DNA from: Candidatus Woesearchaeota archaeon
GTDB lineage: Archaea; Nanobdellota; Nanobdellia; Woesearchaeales; UBA583
NCBI GenBank assembly: GCA_007117405.1
Contig: SKGP01000008.1
Coordinates: 1-5,825 of the forward strand
DNA length: 5,825 nt
Direction of reading: 5' to 3'
A model generated the notes under the pieces. It was given only the letters and a program-made list of their open reading frames with translations, was not told the DNA's origin and searched no databases. A program made the position numbers and the translations under genes. Positions 3,829 to 5,825 of this stretch are shown here, piece by piece (positions within the stretch are counted from its first letter, which is position 1; every line of letters starts with the position of its first letter).

Positions 3829-5825
3829 ATGGAAAACAATATAACTATTTTAGGAAATGAATCCTCCGTTATATTTTATAATTTAAATAAGCAATTTTCA
3901 AATCTAAAAAAGATTATTATAACAAAAGAAATAATATTGGGATCTTTTGAAGACTCAAAAATAAAAGAACTATTTTCAAAATTATCTCTTTCAAATCACA
4001 ATGAATATGACCAAATTCTTAATGAATCAAAAAAATCAGGAATATTCAATGCACCACTTAAAAATGATTTTCACAAACAAGTCCAAGAAAGTTTAAGAAA
4101 TTTATCAAATACTGCTATGGATGTAAAATTGAAAGATTATAATTTCATGAGTTCAGTATCAAATGCAAGATACACAATAACTCTAAGATGTGAAAACTTT
4201 TCATTAAGTCACTTTTATATTGAAAAAGGGGCTATCCATTCATCAATAAAACATCTTGTTGAAGAATATTTAAGTTTTAAAGGAAATTGTCAAAGACTTG
4301 CAAGACTTGAAAACTTTCAAATTGAAATAAGTGAGACCGAAGAAACATACAAGCAAATATTTCTAAAAAAAGAAGGGAATTCCCTTCTACTATACGCAGC
4401 TTTTGGATTTCCAAAGGGAGTTCCATTTGATTACACAATAGGTGGAGAATACTATTTTTCAATTGGAGAAAATTTTAAATTTTATCAAAATCAACAAACA
4501 CATGCAATAATAAGAGACCACTCAAAACTAGAACTAAAGGAGATATATCATCAAGAAAAAATTCTCTCAAACGAAGATCTGGTAAATATAAACAATACTA
4601 CAAAAAATATAAATGATGCAATTATTGAAATGTATATAAATAAAAAAGGAGCATTAAAGATTTCAAATCTATCTCTTCTTGAAAATTCAATATACACAAA
4701 TTCTGAAAATGGAATAATTATTAATAAATCATCTAAAAACTACAATAAAATCTCTCTTATAGGACTAAGAGACAACTACAAAGAAGAACTTCCAAACCCA
4801 AAATATCTTATTATAAGAAACATGCAAGAAATAAATGAAATGTTTGAAAACATAGAAATGCTCGAACATATTGACGGTATCATATTCACAACAAGTTTCT
4901 ACTCTCCATTCATAGATAAAATAAGTCAAATGCTTGACATAGATATAATCTACAGCAAAAACCCTCTTCAAAAGTCACTCGAAGTTGTAGCAGATTTTGA
5001 AAAAATAACATTTGAAGGGGCAAATTTCAAAAATAGTTCAAATATGTCTAATCCTTTTTCAAATATTCTTGATACAAACAATAAAGAAAAAGATGAATTC
5101 TTAGAGAAACTAAAGAACATAGACTTATCAACACCAAATGAAGTTACAAACAAAGGAGATTCTCATATTGAAAATATTGCTCAAAGCATAATTTCAAGTC
5201 CAAATGCATCTTCAGCAAGTTATACAAATAATTCAAAAATGAACTGGCCAAGCAATAACTCTAACTCAAAAGGAAAATTAAGCGCTATCTCAATGATTGC
5301 GGAAAATGTTTTAAAAAATAACTCTCAACCAGTTAAAGAAAATATCCAAGTTAACTCAAATCTAGCAACACAAGAAAATTTTCAACAACCAAAAAATAAC
5401 ATGCAAATAAATGAAGTTCAAAACTTAGGATATGAACAACAAAAAACAAACGAAATTCACTCAAAAAATCCTTTTGATGATTTCTTTGGAGAAGAAGAAA
5501 AATTAGAAAAAACAATGCATTTAAAAAACAACAATACAAATTCACAACACAAAACAAATCTCAATTCAGAACTAATTATGGATGGTATCAAACCCAGTGA
5601 CATTAATCCACTAAACGAAAATCAAATAGAATCATTTGAAAAAGAATTTTCAAGCAAAATAACAAATCAAAACATTATCAATAAATACGAAAATGTTCTA
5701 GCAGTGAAAATTCTCTCATCACCACACATAAAATCAGACTACTATTTTGCAGATTCTAGCTCTATTCACGAAATTCATAGTGGAAAAATATACTTTTTGG
5801 CTTCAAATCCAAATTCAATGTCAAA
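3829..5825 (+). CDS. Divergent PEP synthase-like protein, probably inactive, with long disordered linker (runs off right edge)
   Basis: Open for 665 codons to the window edge; the C-terminus is missing. By-eye comparison with the phosphoenolpyruvate synthase pattern I know gives a match in order. KIKELFSKLS and the helix NDFHKQVQESLRNLS (79-93) resemble its 'FLEE...' and 'EEIREAYEKL' region. NFMSSVSNAR (105-114) lies at the 'VRSSAT' site with Met for Arg. LLLYAAFGFPKGVPFDYTIG (186-205) matches 'IIEAxFGLGExVVSGxVTPD'. EDLVNINNTTKNINDA (249-264) then GALKISNLSLL (274-284) match the helix plus 'IYILQSRPIT'. KYLIIRNM (325-332) and residues 350-375 match the phosphohistidine domain without gaps, with F361 at the catalytic His. 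Residues about 400-590 are Asn/Ser/Gln/Lys-rich and look disordered. A further folded piece begins near 590 (VLAVKILSSPHIKSDYYFAD, 623-642) and is not recognised. No signal peptide or membrane segment is seen. The PEP synthase relationship is inference from patterns; loss of catalysis follows if it is right. The open frame argues against a decayed pseudogene. Confidence 0.6.
   Translation, partial: MENNITILGNESSVIFYNLNKQFSNLKKIIITKEIILGSFEDSKIKELFSKLSLSNHNEYDQILNESKKSGIFNAPLKNDFHKQVQESLRNLSNTAMDVKLKDYNFMSSVSNARYTITLRCENFSLSHFYIEKGAIHSSIKHLVEEYLSFKGNCQRLARLENFQIEISETEETYKQIFLKKEGNSLLLYAAFGFPKGVPFDYTIGGEYYFSIGENFKFYQNQQTHAIIRDHSKLELKEIYHQEKILSNEDLVNINNTTKNINDAIIEMYINKKGALKISNLSLLENSIYTNSENGIIINKSSKNYNKISLIGLRDNYKEELPNPKYLIIRNMQEINEMFENIEMLEHIDGIIFTTSFYSPFIDKISQMLDIDIIYSKNPLQKSLEVVADFEKITFEGANFKNSSNMSNPFSNILDTNNKEKDEFLEKLKNIDLSTPNEVTNKGDSHIENIAQSIISSPNASSASYTNNSKMNWPSNNSNSKGKLSAISMIAENVLKNNSQPVKENIQVNSNLATQENFQQPKNNMQINEVQNLGYEQQKTNEIHSKNPFDDFFGEEEKLEKTMHLKNNNTNSQHKTNLNSELIMDGIKPSDINPLNENQIESFEKEFSSKITNQNIINKYENVLAVKILSSPHIKSDYYFADSSSIHEIHSGKIYFLASNPNSMS

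Noticed and set aside
4277..5557. Several 61-68 residue minus-strand reading frames
   Set aside because: They are antisense to the long plus-strand gene and rich in F, L and V; the uninterrupted plus-strand frame with domain-like organisation explains the region.
3829..5825. Functional PEP synthase
   Set aside because: The ATP-site and phosphohistidine positions appear substituted and the expected barrel does not follow; I do not assign ppsA.
3829..5825. Decaying pseudogene
   Set aside because: 665 codons are open without any stop or frameshift in very AT-rich DNA, where stops arise quickly without selection.

Overview
The window looks like a piece of an AT-rich archaeal chromosome. It carries an archaeal S13-S4-S11-RpoD-L13-S9 cluster, archaeal-type TATA promoters, and an archaeal/eukaryotic-type zinc-ribbon protein, S27e. 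Several traits together suggest a DPANN-type lineage such as Pacearchaeota or Woesearchaeota: very low GC, a stripped-down RNA polymerase subunit, a reduced cluster and tight gene packing. That placement is inference; no rRNA gene is present to confirm it.

Positions 1-293 (minus) hold the N-terminal part of a membrane-embedded prepilin/preflagellin peptidase (A24 family) that runs off the left edge. Positions 334-3612 (minus) hold one compact seven-gene operon, transcribed right to left: S13, S4, S11, RNA polymerase subunit Rpo3 (RpoD), L13, S9 and S27e. The first four junctions are separated by 1 nt, and the last two by 2 and 6 nt. L18e, which many archaea have between rpoD and L13, is absent here. 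The genes rpoN, rpoK and S2 do not follow S9; their place is taken by S27e. Positions 3613-3828 are a 216-bp divergent promoter region. Positions 3829-5825 (plus) hold one long open gene that runs off the right edge.

The operon supplies the decoding-region 30S proteins (S13, S4, S11, S9, S27e), one 50S protein (L13) and the RNA polymerase assembly platform, so it couples translation and transcription machinery. Internal genes carry Shine-Dalgarno-like sites inside the end of the preceding gene (weak or absent for S9). The three genes that start transcription units (S13, the peptidase and the plus-strand gene) have a TATA element about 25-28 nt before the ATG and no Shine-Dalgarno site, which fits leaderless mRNAs.

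The most unusual gene is the plus-strand one. By eye it follows the order of phosphoenolpyruvate synthase: an ATP-binding N-terminal domain, then the swivelling phosphohistidine domain. The catalytic positions appear to be lost, including the phosphorylated histidine. In place of the PEP-binding barrel there is an Asn/Ser/Gln-rich linker of roughly 190 residues, followed by the start of another, unrecognised domain. It may be a pseudoenzyme that has been given a new role.
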